Positions 1 to 8,108 of a stretch of 45,235 nt of DNA are shown here, piece after piece; position 1 is the first letter of the stretch, and each line of letters starts with the position of its first letter. This DNA is from Sphingobacterium sp. (GTDB taxonomy: Bacteria > Bacteroidota > Bacteroidia > Sphingobacteriales > Sphingobacteriaceae). A program made the position numbers and the translations under genes. The notes under the pieces are model-generated. The model worked only from the letters and a program-made list of their open reading frames with translations, was not told where the DNA came from and did no database searches. The stretch lies in the NCBI GenBank assembly GCA_022712315.1, contig JALAGS010000124.1, forward strand, positions 1 to 45,235. The letters are read 5' to 3'.

Positions 1-119
1 CTCAGGCCGCCTATAAAAGGAAAAAAGGGACAGCTAAAGATCTTCGCAGATTGAAAAATAGGGGTCAATATCGAAATGATGAAAAAAGCTATGCTTGTAC
101 CACAGAAATCCAATCCTAA
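1..119 (+). other. Open frame cut by window edge, possible 3' end of an upstream gene
   Basis: One forward frame is open from base 3 to a TAA at 117-119, giving 38 residues that are very basic (many Lys and Arg). It could be the tail of a gene that starts before the window, or a decayed part of the AraC-type gene that follows in another frame. I recognise no family, and with only 38 residues the reading is weak. Confidence 0.22.
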
Positions 120-151
120 AATTTATTTAGGACAGATGTGTTGAAAATGCT

Positions 152-496
152 TTGCTAGAAAACGTGATTTCCGAAATGTTAAATAAAGCGAACCTAAATC
201 AATCCATGGCCGAATTCTCATTAAAAACAGGGCGTTCAAGAATGACAATAAACAAGCATTTTAATCAGCATATCTGTAAAACACCCTCCCAATTTAAAAA
301 AATAATTAGATTCCGCACAGCTATTCAAAGTCAATTGGAAGACGGAAAAAAAATTGGTCTGTCATATAATCTGGATTACTTCGACCAATCCCATATGATT
401 AGAGATTTTAAAAAATTGACAGGCTTTACGCCAAAAATTTTCTTTTCCAAGATATCGAATCTTGAACGAGGCCAGATAAAATGGATTTTTATCTAG
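152..496 (+). CDS. AraC-family DNA-binding domain protein, N-terminally truncated (possible gene remnant)
   Basis: The 114 residues form only the C-terminal DNA-binding half of an AraC/XylS regulator. The first helix-turn-helix lies around residues 20-50 and the second around 68-98, with the family signature YFDQSHMIRDFKKLTGFTP near residues 76-94. Full-length family members are about 250-300 residues and carry an N-terminal sensing domain, which is missing here. The frame is closed upstream by a TAG at 128-130, and the only start is TTG at 152 (no ATG before residue 9). It may therefore be the surviving end of a broken regulator, or a stand-alone HTH protein started from TTG. It points toward the beta-lactamase-like gene 74 bases downstream, but a regulatory link is only a guess. 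Confidence 0.6.
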   Translation: MLENVISEMLNKANLNQSMAEFSLKTGRSRMTINKHFNQHICKTPSQFKKIIRFRTAIQSQLEDGKKIGLSYNLDYFDQSHMIRDFKKLTGFTPKIFFSKISNLERGQIKWIFI

Positions 497-570
497 CAGC
501 TTTACAAAAATACAATCATGCCAGTTCATTAAATAGTAACATTGCTTCATAATTACTTATACAATACTTT

Positions 571-1875
571 ATGAAGCTATTAATTCTCCTCATCTTGTGC
601 CCAGTTCTTCTATATGGACAAGAAAATACATCAACGAAACTTGCAAAATATATGCAAGCGCAGGTCGAAGTAAATAACTTTAGTGGAACCGTGCTCGTTA
701 GGAAAAACAACACTATTTTACTAAAAAAAACCTATGGTCTCGCGGATTATGAATGGAACGTTAAAAATACAATAGATACGAAATTCCAATTGGCATCGGT
801 CACAAAACAGTTTACAGCAACTGCTATTCTCCAGTTGATAGACAGCGGACGATTATCCCTAAATGATAAACTCAGTAAATTTCTTCCGGATTATCCAAAA
901 GCTGATAGCGTCAGCATTCACATGCTGTTATCACATACTTCAGGACTAGCTATGGGTTTCAAGGAAATCGCATTGAGCAGTATGAGCAGCGATTCTGCTT
1001 ATACTGCAATTAAGAAAATTCCTTTCGAATTTCCACCGGGTACGAAAAGCTCCTACAGCAATATTGGTTATTATTTGTTAGCTAAAATTATTGAAAAGGT
1101 TTCAGGTGAGCGTTATGAAGCTTTCTTAAAGAAGAATATCTTTGATAAAGTGGGAATGAAGAATACGGGGGTTAGTAACAATGAATCCATCGTCGCAAAA
1201 AAAGCAAAAGTATATTGTCACAACGAGGAAGGGCTAATTCAGAATCCTTATATCAACTGGAATATCAACTTGGGCCATGACGGTGTTTATTCAACTGTCG
1301 AGGATTTAGCCCTATGGGACAAAGCCCTCTACGGAACAACCGTATTGTCTGCCGGAATGAAGAGAAAAATGTTCACCCCCTATGGTTCTGAAAATTGGGG
1401 CTATGGATTTATAATCAATCCGTTTTATAATCACGGACATTATTTGATTGCACATGACGGCGGATTCTTTGGGACAATGACTTCTTTTAATCGATTTACT
1501 GACGACAAACTCTTTGTCACTGTCCTTTCTAATAACGGCTCAGCCTCCCATATCATAGGTTATGGACTTTCCGCAATTGCCCTTGGCAAAGAAGTAGAAA
1601 TGCCCTACAAACATCATCGGGCCAAAATAGATACGACCATATACAAAAACTATGTGGGTGAGTATGGCAAAATACAGGTGTTAAAAATTGGAGGTAAACT
1701 CTATTATAATGATGCGGATATTGAACTCATTCCCGAGTCTAAAACAAAATTTTTCAGAGCAGACGACAACGATAGAACGATCGAGTTTGTTGAAGACAAA
1801 ACAGATGGCTACGATTCCATTATTTTAACAAAAGGTGGTGTTAAGGAAGTTTTTCCAAGATCCATTAAAAATTAA
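571..1875 (+). CDS. Secreted serine hydrolase, beta-lactamase / PBP4*-like family
   Basis: This 434-residue protein starts at ATG 571 with a signal peptide (about residues 1-16, ending LYGQ). It carries the three landmarks of the class C beta-lactamase / penicillin-binding fold: S76-V-T-K79 (the SxxK nucleophile and base), Y162-S-N164 (YxN), and H295-D-G-G298 in the place of the KTG/HxG element. The C-terminal 80 residues form an added domain, common in Bacteroidota members of this family. The likely role is a periplasmic or outer-membrane-side esterase or D-alanyl peptide hydrolase. The family is broad, so beta-lactam resistance should not be assumed from homology. It stands alone between the AraC remnant and an unrecognised membrane protein. 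Confidence 0.88.
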   Translation: MKLLILLILCPVLLYGQENTSTKLAKYMQAQVEVNNFSGTVLVRKNNTILLKKTYGLADYEWNVKNTIDTKFQLASVTKQFTATAILQLIDSGRLSLNDKLSKFLPDYPKADSVSIHMLLSHTSGLAMGFKEIALSSMSSDSAYTAIKKIPFEFPPGTKSSYSNIGYYLLAKIIEKVSGERYEAFLKKNIFDKVGMKNTGVSNNESIVAKKAKVYCHNEEGLIQNPYINWNINLGHDGVYSTVEDLALWDKALYGTTVLSAGMKRKMFTPYGSENWGYGFIINPFYNHGHYLIAHDGGFFGTMTSFNRFTDDKLFVTVLSNNGSASHIIGYGLSAIALGKEVEMPYKHHRAKIDTTIYKNYVGEYGKIQVLKIGGKLYYNDADIELIPESKTKFFRADDNDRTIEFVEDKTDGYDSIILTKGGVKEVFPRSIKN

Positions 1876-2005
1876 TGAACCGCTATGCATACTTTTAGCA
1901 TTAAAATTTTAATCTACTATTGGAACCCATAAAGATAAAAATTAAATTACACCTATATCAGTCTAGCGTTAGATCGGATTATAAAGTATACTAAATTATA
2001 ATATA

Positions 2006-3307
2006 TTGCAACAGATAGATCGGGAACCGAAGAAAGCTAAAAAGAGTTTTTTATGGAAGTCTTTTAAATTATGCCTAGTCTTTATGACAGCATATCTTAT
2101 CAGTTTTTTCATTTTTGATCTTAGCAACAATGAGCAGCTTAATTATATTATTTTTTCACCTCTTGCACTCGTGTCCAGCTGGATATTCTTTTATTTTTTT
2201 TTGCAACTAAAAGGTACCAAAAGCTTGAAATATTACCTGCTTGCATGGATGCTAATAGCCTTCGCCATTATTTATACGAATGGTATTTTTGATCTCGATA
2301 TCCGACTGCAGAATTTCTTCCATTCTTCAAAGCTACCAAAGGAATATAGACAATATGTCGATATTAACAAGCCCAAAAACCGATTCGGAAAACATGAAAT
2401 TATACTCTTCAAAGCAAGCGACCGTCCTATAGACCAGTTTTTGACGAAAAACAATGAACTAATCATTCACAGTTTGACCACAGCTACACATTCTAATGCT
2501 CCATCACCAATCATTCATACTTTTCATAAACTGGACAAAAACGGCAACCAGATCGATCAGTATTCCTATAGACAGAACAAAGACGACGAGACAGAAATTC
2601 TATTCGAAGGTTATCTAATCAACGTAACGAACAATTACTTTCGCAACTGGCCGCTAGATGGAGATACGACAAAAAAAACAATCGAACTGTACAATGCCAA
2701 TCTCAACTGGTCCGAAGATCAACAACGTCAGGCGCTAAATGACATTGAAAATAATGCTGTTTACCTACTATCGGAGAAAATCTATGGTTTTGATCAGCAC
2801 GATTCTAAAAGTTACTCGAAAAAAACCTACTTAATGAACGGCAAATGGCACACGCTGTGTGAGAATATTTCGGATGATAATGAGTTCGCTCCACAGACCG
2901 AATCAAAAGGCCGCACAATGAATGATCTTTTTGGTCACTGGGATAATAATGAATGGGTAACAAATACCACTCCAGCCAATGTACAATCCCTCTATTATCA
3001 AAAAATAAAACGAGTACGCAACAGACATGATACCAAGAGTGGAAAATATGAATCTGGAGACGTTTGGCAAGGCTGCCTATTCTCACGGCTTATTATTGAA
3101 AATGACACCTTAAAATTTAAGGATAGTTTATATCTCGACGAACAATGGCATTGGTCACGGATTGAAATCAACAATAGGAATATAGGATCCCTAACTTTTG
3201 AAGATACCGAACAATTTCATACCTATGGTTATTACTCAAATCCGGCTTTAACTTATCAGCTTTTCACCAATCAACGCAACAGGCTTTATTTGATAAAAAG
3301 GCTGTGA
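2006..3307 (+). CDS. Unrecognised membrane protein with large non-membrane C-terminal domain
   Basis: I do not recognise this 433-residue protein. Three hydrophobic segments (about residues 19-40, 47-70 and 77-95) follow a basic N-terminus, and the remaining 330 residues are soluble, rich in Asn, Asp, Tyr and Trp, and probably periplasmic. The frame is closed by TAA at 1982-1984 and has no ATG before the first membrane segment, so the start is TTG at 2006 or some other non-ATG codon. The next in-frame Met is inside the first membrane segment. It stands alone, 130 bases after the beta-lactamase-like gene and 167 before the lipoprotein hydrolase. Length and steady codon use make a real gene likely. 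Confidence 0.7.
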   Translation: MQQIDREPKKAKKSFLWKSFKLCLVFMTAYLISFFIFDLSNNEQLNYIIFSPLALVSSWIFFYFFLQLKGTKSLKYYLLAWMLIAFAIIYTNGIFDLDIRLQNFFHSSKLPKEYRQYVDINKPKNRFGKHEIILFKASDRPIDQFLTKNNELIIHSLTTATHSNAPSPIIHTFHKLDKNGNQIDQYSYRQNKDDETEILFEGYLINVTNNYFRNWPLDGDTTKKTIELYNANLNWSEDQQRQALNDIENNAVYLLSEKIYGFDQHDSKSYSKKTYLMNGKWHTLCENISDDNEFAPQTESKGRTMNDLFGHWDNNEWVTNTTPANVQSLYYQKIKRVRNRHDTKSGKYESGDVWQGCLFSRLIIENDTLKFKDSLYLDEQWHWSRIEINNRNIGSLTFEDTEQFHTYGYYSNPALTYQLFTNQRNRLYLIKRL

Positions 3308-3474
3308 TCTTTACATCTCGTCTTGTGAAATTTTACCTTCCAAATACATCCTAACTTTTCGCTATCCAAAATAATCACTATCTTACAAGAGATCAATTTG
3401 TGAGTATATATCCAATTTGGTAGCCATTGGGTCCTAGTTAAAATAAATTTCAGGTACAGAAGGAAATACATCAT

Positions 3475-4533
3475 ATGAACACAAGATATTTTTTCTACGT
3501 CATTATCATCATCGGCTTGTTCACCTCGTGTGGCCTCATCCATAATCTTCCTGATTCCGCTTCTCCCAATACCGGAGCAGATCCCAATTTATGGTATTCA
3601 TTTGTGGATCAAAATGGTAATTTTTATCCCGACAACTGGAAGAAAAACTATGGAATCCCTTCGAATAAAGCCGCTAGGGATCCTTATTCCCTTATGAAAA
3701 TTGCCACTGACAAAGGTGACCGCGAACAACTGCTTGCTTTTGAACGAGGTAATATGCTCCGTCTTTCGAAACGTATTGCACCCAAGAAACGTGTTTTTAT
3801 TTTGGTCCATGGCTTCAATGCAGATGAAGAATCTGTTGTAAAACAATATAAATATATTGCAGATCATATCGTCACCAATCCCAAGACCGATGAAATCATT
3901 CGATTTTATTGGGACGGTTTACGATCGACCTCCCCTTTTCGATCAGCAAAAAATTGGTTTTCCGCGGCTTCTTTTAGCCAGATGGCCGGTGAGTTCGGTT
4001 TAAGACGCATACTTAACAACATGGCGGATAAAGATGTTTATATTATCTCGCACAGTCGGGGGGCATCTGTGGTCATGAGCGCAATTTCAAATCCAGAATA
4101 CAATAGTTCATTTTCTGCCCAAGCGAAAGATATTCACAATGTCGATATCGAGCGGGCAAAGCCATTGCTGGAAAACAAAAACAGGATTACCTGCATCATG
4201 CTGGCACCAGCAATAGGCCTTTCCGAATTTCAATATACTGACACAGCAACTAATACAAAAAAATTTGTCGATCTGAGCACACAAGTAAAGAAAATACATA
4301 TCACGATTAATGGTACTGACAAAATGTTAAAGAAATTTTTCGGATTTCTATCTAACAAACTTAACCCAACTGATCTAGGGTATAAAGAGGAGAGTTTTAA
4401 CGCGCTTAAGAAAAACTATACGATCTTTTCGATGACGGATTTTACAGGAATGTCAAGCCACGATTTTAGTCGTTACATACGAGATCCTAGGTTCAAGCAA
4501 ATGCTACGGGAAGAATCAATTCAAGTACAATAA
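3475..4533 (+). CDS. Lipoprotein alpha/beta hydrolase (DUF900-like serine esterase)
   Basis: A 352-residue protein with a lipoprotein signal: a hydrophobic stretch followed by F-T-S-C19, so it is probably anchored in a membrane by Cys19. The hydrolase core shows VHGFN at 111-115 (oxyanion-hole loop after the first strands) and SHSRGA at 192-197, the nucleophile elbow with Ser194 as the catalytic serine. This pattern fits the DUF900 / putative serine esterase group of alpha/beta hydrolases. Substrate unknown. A late His in the segment around residues 335-340 (SSHDFSRY) could complete the triad. The gene ends 42 bases from the end of the convergent polyketide operon; only a weak 5-bp hairpin (4541-4552) separates them. 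Confidence 0.82.
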   Translation: MNTRYFFYVIIIIGLFTSCGLIHNLPDSASPNTGADPNLWYSFVDQNGNFYPDNWKKNYGIPSNKAARDPYSLMKIATDKGDREQLLAFERGNMLRLSKRIAPKKRVFILVHGFNADEESVVKQYKYIADHIVTNPKTDEIIRFYWDGLRSTSPFRSAKNWFSAASFSQMAGEFGLRRILNNMADKDVYIISHSRGASVVMSAISNPEYNSSFSAQAKDIHNVDIERAKPLLENKNRITCIMLAPAIGLSEFQYTDTATNTKKFVDLSTQVKKIHITINGTDKMLKKFFGFLSNKLNPTDLGYKEESFNALKKNYTIFSMTDFTGMSSHDFSRYIRDPRFKQMLREESIQVQ

Positions 4534-4575
4534 GTTATTAGCGAATTTTCGCAGATTGGCTTTTATATCACTGTT

Positions 4576-5076
4576 TTATAGTACAGCAATTATTTTCTCA
4601 AACCGACCGTGATTACTTATAGAAACTGGCAACAGTTCCCTTCGTCCCTCCATAGCAATGCCAGGTAAACCAAGTGGGTCTTTAACAACTTGACATCTTT
4701 TGAGTTCCACCACATGATCCATATGGTCCAATACATTAACGGCTATAGTATGTATAAAATCAGGACCAACAATGGTCTTGGTATAATAACGATTCTCTTC
4801 ACAGATGACCTCTCCGACAGCGGAACCGCAAGACCTTTCAACAAAGGAACACAGCAATTTAATAGGTGCATATTTTCTGCTACCCGTCTCTCTATTCCAT
4901 ATTTTATAAGCAGCTTCTTTCATACTCCACAAAAGCCATACAACAATCTCCTGATCGTCACTATTGGCTATTAACAGCTGTTCGTTTTCACTAAATATCT
5001 TGTTAATAAACCCACGACGTCTCCAATTGCTGTCTTTTCTGGATTGAACTAGATCGACAATGTCATTACCAATCAT
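4576..5076 (-). CDS. 4'-phosphopantetheinyl transferase
   Basis: The 166-residue protein carries the two hallmark motifs of the phosphopantetheinyl transferase superfamily: GNDIVDL at 3-9 (Mg-binding Asp) and WSMKEAAYK at 50-58 (Mg-binding Glu and catalytic Lys). It transfers the phosphopantetheine arm of CoA to a serine of a carrier protein. It is the last gene of the seven-gene polyketide operon, and its ATG overlaps the stop of the acyl carrier protein gene by four bases (ATGA, 5073-5076). Its obvious partner is therefore that carrier protein. It is a short single-domain form close in size to AcpS, but the organism probably has a separate AcpS for fatty acid synthesis, which cannot be checked here. 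Confidence 0.9.
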   Translation of the reverse strand: MIGNDIVDLVQSRKDSNWRRRGFINKIFSENEQLLIANSDDQEIVVWLLWSMKEAAYKIWNRETGSRKYAPIKLLCSFVERSCGSAVGEVICEENRYYTKTIVGPDFIHTIAVNVLDHMDHVVELKRCQVVKDPLGLPGIAMEGRRELLPVSISNHGRFEKIIAVL

Positions 5077-5327
5077 TTTTCATTAAGCTTGGTTTCGATA
5101 ATATCGATTGCCGCCCTTACATTGAGCATACGTTCCATATCAGCATTTTCAATAACTATCTCGAATTGCTCTTCGATATCCAGTACAATATCAACCAGAT
5201 TAGCGGAATTGATTTGCAGATCATGAATAAAATCAGTTTCTTCGGAAAGCTTTCCAAATGCTTCTTCGTTTGTCGTGTAAGGTGCTATAATAGGTTTTAA
5301 AGCATTGATCAGTTCTTCTCTATTCAT
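5073..5327 (-). CDS. Acyl carrier protein of the type III PKS operon
   Basis: A small acidic helical protein of 84 residues with the size and helix pattern of acyl carrier proteins. The candidate attachment serine is in DLQINSANLVDIVLDIEEQF (Ser at residue 41 from this start). The usual D-S-L around the serine is replaced by N-S-A, so the match is by position and fold rather than by exact motif. I chose the ATG at 5327 because it overlaps the ketosynthase stop by only 8 bases; an upstream ATG at 5342 would add five residues (MITCH) of no clear use. The next gene, overlapping by ATGA, is a phosphopantetheinyl transferase, which strongly supports this reading. Confidence 0.88.
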   Translation of the reverse strand: MNREELINALKPIIAPYTTNEEAFGKLSEETDFIHDLQINSANLVDIVLDIEEQFEIVIENADMERMLNVRAAIDIIETKLNEK

Positions 5328-6603
5328 ATGGCAAGTTATCAAATTTTTTAAATATTAAGCAAGCATTCACATCTCCGAATCCAAAACTTGCCTTAGCAAT
5401 AATTTGAGGTGCAACACTAATTGTGCGGACAGGGACGTTTGATGGATCTATCAGTGCAGCAATTTCAGGATGTAGGTCAACACAATTACTGTTTCCAAAT
5501 ATAAAACCGTGATATAGCTGCAATACCGTAGCTACGCTCTCTATGCTGCCAGCTGCACTGAGACAATGGCCGGTCATACCCTTTAGTGAGTTTATAAAAG
5601 GAAAATCTTTCCCCCTACGTCCAAGAGCCTCAATCCAGTTTTCTATTTCAAAAGCATCTTTGGTAGTCGCTGTTAAATGGCCATTTATAGCATCGACTTC
5701 TAAAGCGGAAACACCTGAATTTTCTAAGGCCTCTATAATACATCGACGCACAGCATCAGCATTAGGAGCAGTCATACTACCTGTTCCCCGCTGCCCTCCG
5801 GAATTTACTTCACCGCCCAACAGCTCACCGTAGATCGTTGCCTTTCGCGCCAAAGCACTTTCCAAATCTTCCAACAGTAAAGCTCCTGCACCACTGCCGG
5901 GTACAAATCCTCCCGCTGTCGCACTCATCGGGCGAGACCCCTCATGCGGACGGTCATTATAGTGCGAGCTACACACACGCAGCGCATCAAAACCACCCCA
6001 AATATAGGGGCCACTGTCTCCAGTACTGCCTGCTAGCATCCGTTTTGCTCTACCGGATCGAATACGGTCATAGGCCATTAAAATTGCTTCGGTTCCAGTT
6101 GCACAAGCAGATGAATTTGTTGTCACCTGGTTCCCAAGGCCCAATTTGCCACCTAAATATGCGCTAACACCACTGTTCATCGTCTGGGCCACAACTGTAC
6201 TACCTAACCTGCGGGTCTGCAAATCGTCAATTTTATAAATGCTCTCACGAAACTTATCGATACCAGAGGTTCCAGATCCAAATATAGTTCCACTGTCCCA
6301 ATCCGGAGCGAATTCAGTCGCTATCGGTAGCCCCGCATTTGCCCAGGCTTCCATACCTGCAATGACTCCATATAATATTCCTGTACTATTAAAACCCCTA
6401 AGCTCAAGTTCAGTGAAATAGCGTCTTTTAAAATCATCCGATATTTCAGGAGTTCCTGCTATCTGGCAGGAAAACTGTAATTTCTCCAGTTGCACATCAT
6501 GTCGAATACCCGAAACACCATCCCTTATCGCTTGGGTAAAAGATGCTAGGCCTACCGCATTCGGTGCTACAACCCCCATTCCTGTAATGACGACTCTCTT
6601 CAT
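5320..6603 (-). CDS. Beta-ketoacyl-ACP synthase (FabF/KAS II-like)
   Basis: The 427-residue protein is a decarboxylating condensing enzyme of the FabF/FabB type. The catalytic triad is visible: Cys167 in SSACATG, His309 in NGHLTATTKD, and His346 in KGMTGHCLSAAG, with Lys341. N-terminal VVITGMGVVAPNA and the glycine-rich PGSGAGALLLE segment (235-245) are also standard. The first His motif differs from the usual HGTGT...ND form, which suggests a specialised subfamily rather than a primary-metabolism FabF. It presumably condenses an acyl group with malonyl-ACP on the neighbouring carrier protein. It overlaps the dehydratase gene by ATGA (6600-6603) and the carrier protein gene by 8 bases. Confidence 0.92.
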   Translation of the reverse strand: MKRVVITGMGVVAPNAVGLASFTQAIRDGVSGIRHDVQLEKLQFSCQIAGTPEISDDFKRRYFTELELRGFNSTGILYGVIAGMEAWANAGLPIATEFAPDWDSGTIFGSGTSGIDKFRESIYKIDDLQTRRLGSTVVAQTMNSGVSAYLGGKLGLGNQVTTNSSACATGTEAILMAYDRIRSGRAKRMLAGSTGDSGPYIWGGFDALRVCSSHYNDRPHEGSRPMSATAGGFVPGSGAGALLLEDLESALARKATIYGELLGGEVNSGGQRGTGSMTAPNADAVRRCIIEALENSGVSALEVDAINGHLTATTKDAFEIENWIEALGRRGKDFPFINSLKGMTGHCLSAAGSIESVATVLQLYHGFIFGNSNCVDLHPEIAALIDPSNVPVRTISVAPQIIAKASFGFGDVNACLIFKKFDNLPYE

Positions 6604-7037
6604 AGTTCCTCCGTAATCATACCTGCCAATAGCCCCTTACAAACCTCCTGTCCGCTTTCATTTGTCATAACGACCTCACATTTTAGTTTACCAAACCTGA
6701 AATATATTTTTTTTGAAAATACAGTAACTCTTTCCTTCGGATATACAGGCTTTAAAAATTCTATTTCAGTCGAAGTCAACGCTATAGCAGCGCTAGCAGT
6801 AACCTCTTTATCCAGCAAAAAAATTCCCAGACAGGCTAAACCTATCTGTGCCATCGTTTCGATCAAAATAACTCCTGGAGTAATCGCTTTGCCATAAAAA
6901 TGGCCTCTATAAAAATCCAGGTTTTCATTAAAAGTATAGGCACCTGTAATACCTTCCTCATCAACATGAATTAATTCATCGACAAACAAAAAAGGTTCTC
7001 TATAGGGCAATTGTGCCATTATATTATTCAAATCCAT
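6600..7037 (-). CDS. 3-hydroxyacyl-ACP dehydratase, FabZ-like hotdog protein
   Basis: The 145-residue single hotdog-fold protein resembles FabZ. Its core RGHFYGKAITPGVILIETMA holds the catalytic His46 and Glu60 in FabZ-like spacing, preceded by the YREPFLFVDEL segment (12-22) that FabZ proteins share as PHRYPFLLVD. FabZ removes water from 3-hydroxyacyl-ACP to give the trans-2-enoyl form. Its place between the type III polyketide synthase (18 bases upstream) and the ketosynthase (ATGA overlap) suggests that it processes the acyl chain carried by the operon's own carrier protein. Other hotdog activities (thioesterase or a structural role) cannot be fully ruled out. Confidence 0.88.
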   Translation of the reverse strand: MDLNNIMAQLPYREPFLFVDELIHVDEEGITGAYTFNENLDFYRGHFYGKAITPGVILIETMAQIGLACLGIFLLDKEVTASAAIALTSTEIEFLKPVYPKERVTVFSKKIYFRFGKLKCEVVMTNESGQEVCKGLLAGMITEEL

Positions 7038-7055
7038 TGATCAAATTTAAGTAGG

Positions 7056-8108
7056 TCACCATTTTAACAATACCCGCTGTGCTGAAAACCCTGGGCCAAA
7101 ACTCAGCATCAACCCAAATTCTCCAGCCTGTGGCTGATGCTTCATGATGCGTTCAAGAACATAAAGTACGGTAGCACTCGACATATTGCCATACTGTGCA
7201 AGCACTGCCTTAGTGTCTTTGATATCTTTACCAAACTCGGCAAAAATTTGCTCAATCGTCGCCACAATCTTCTTACCTCCTGGATGAAAAATCATGTAAT
7301 TGATATCTTTGATTTCCAGACCATTCTTTTTCAAAAATGGATGTATCACATCGGCAAAATGCGACGCAATCACATTGGGAACATCAACATCCAATATCAT
7401 CTGCATACCACTGTTGGTCAGTTTAAAACCCATGATATCTTCTGTATCATAAAAATGATACATCTGCTGGTCAAGAATTTCTGGTCCGCAATCCTCTTCA
7501 TGAGATGAAAGCAGGCTGCAGGCTGCACCATCTCCAAATATGGCCGCACTGACCATATTTGACATGGAAAAATCCTCCAGCTGAAAAGTAGCCGTTGGGG
7601 CCTCAACCGCAATTACCGCAGCGCGCTTCCCCGGATTGGCCTGTAAGAAATTCTTAGCGTAGATAACCCCTGAAACTCCAGCAACACATCCCATTTCTGT
7701 AACTGGCAGCCTGACAATATCCTGCCGGAGCTTCATCTTATTAATTAGGTATCCGTCTAGTGACGGTATCATAATTCCCGTACAACTCACCGTTATAATA
7801 TAGTCTAAGGACTGCGGGGGCCAGGCTGCTTTCTCAAGTGCTTTACGCAGCACTTTCTCCCCTAACTCGATTGCTTCACGGCAATAAATATTATTTTTTT
7901 CTTCAAAGGATGTCACTGTAAAAACTTCAATGGAATCCATGATAGCATAGCGCCTTTCCACAGCAGAACTTTCAAAAAGTTTCTTTATCTTTTTTACAAA
8001 ACGAGGTTCCTGTCCTTTAAGCCAAATATCCAATAACGGAAGAACCTCATCGGTAGTACAGGAATATTTAGGCAGTTGCTTGGCAACGGTAATTATCTTA
8101 ACGCTCAT
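7056..8108 (-). CDS. Type III polyketide synthase (chalcone/stilbene/alkylresorcinol synthase family)
   Basis: A 350-residue homodimer-type condensing enzyme with the complete Cys-His-Asn triad of the chalcone synthase superfamily: Cys141 in TEMGCVAGVSG, His275 in FHPGGKK, and Asn308 in YGNMSSATV. SFGPGFSAQR near the C-terminus matches the conserved GFGPG loop. Such enzymes take an acyl starter, extend it with malonyl-CoA and cyclise it to a resorcinol, pyrone or chromone. I chose ATG 8108 because it overlaps the methyltransferase stop as ATGA (8105-8108) and the protein then begins MSVKIITVAKQLP; an in-frame ATG at 8150 would add 14 residues inside the upstream gene. Neighbours suggest an alkyl starter supplied from ACP and a product that is then methylated and oxidised. 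Confidence 0.93.
   Translation of the reverse strand: MSVKIITVAKQLPKYSCTTDEVLPLLDIWLKGQEPRFVKKIKKLFESSAVERRYAIMDSIEVFTVTSFEEKNNIYCREAIELGEKVLRKALEKAAWPPQSLDYIITVSCTGIMIPSLDGYLINKMKLRQDIVRLPVTEMGCVAGVSGVIYAKNFLQANPGKRAAVIAVEAPTATFQLEDFSMSNMVSAAIFGDGAACSLLSSHEEDCGPEILDQQMYHFYDTEDIMGFKLTNSGMQMILDVDVPNVIASHFADVIHPFLKKNGLEIKDINYMIFHPGGKKIVATIEQIFAEFGKDIKDTKAVLAQYGNMSSATVLYVLERIMKHQPQAGEFGLMLSFGPGFSAQRVLLKW

Noticed and set aside
571..1875. Antibiotic-resistance beta-lactamase
   Set aside because: The SxxK/YxN motifs are shared by many esterases and peptidases of this fold; nothing indicates beta-lactam hydrolysis.
4541..4552. Hairpin GCGAATTTTCGC as terminator of the polyketide operon
   Set aside because: The stem is only five base pairs and is not followed by a proper T run on either strand.
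5543..5833. Plus-strand frame antisense to the ketosynthase gene
   Set aside because: It lies wholly inside the ketosynthase gene in another frame and has no recognisable domain; a shadow.
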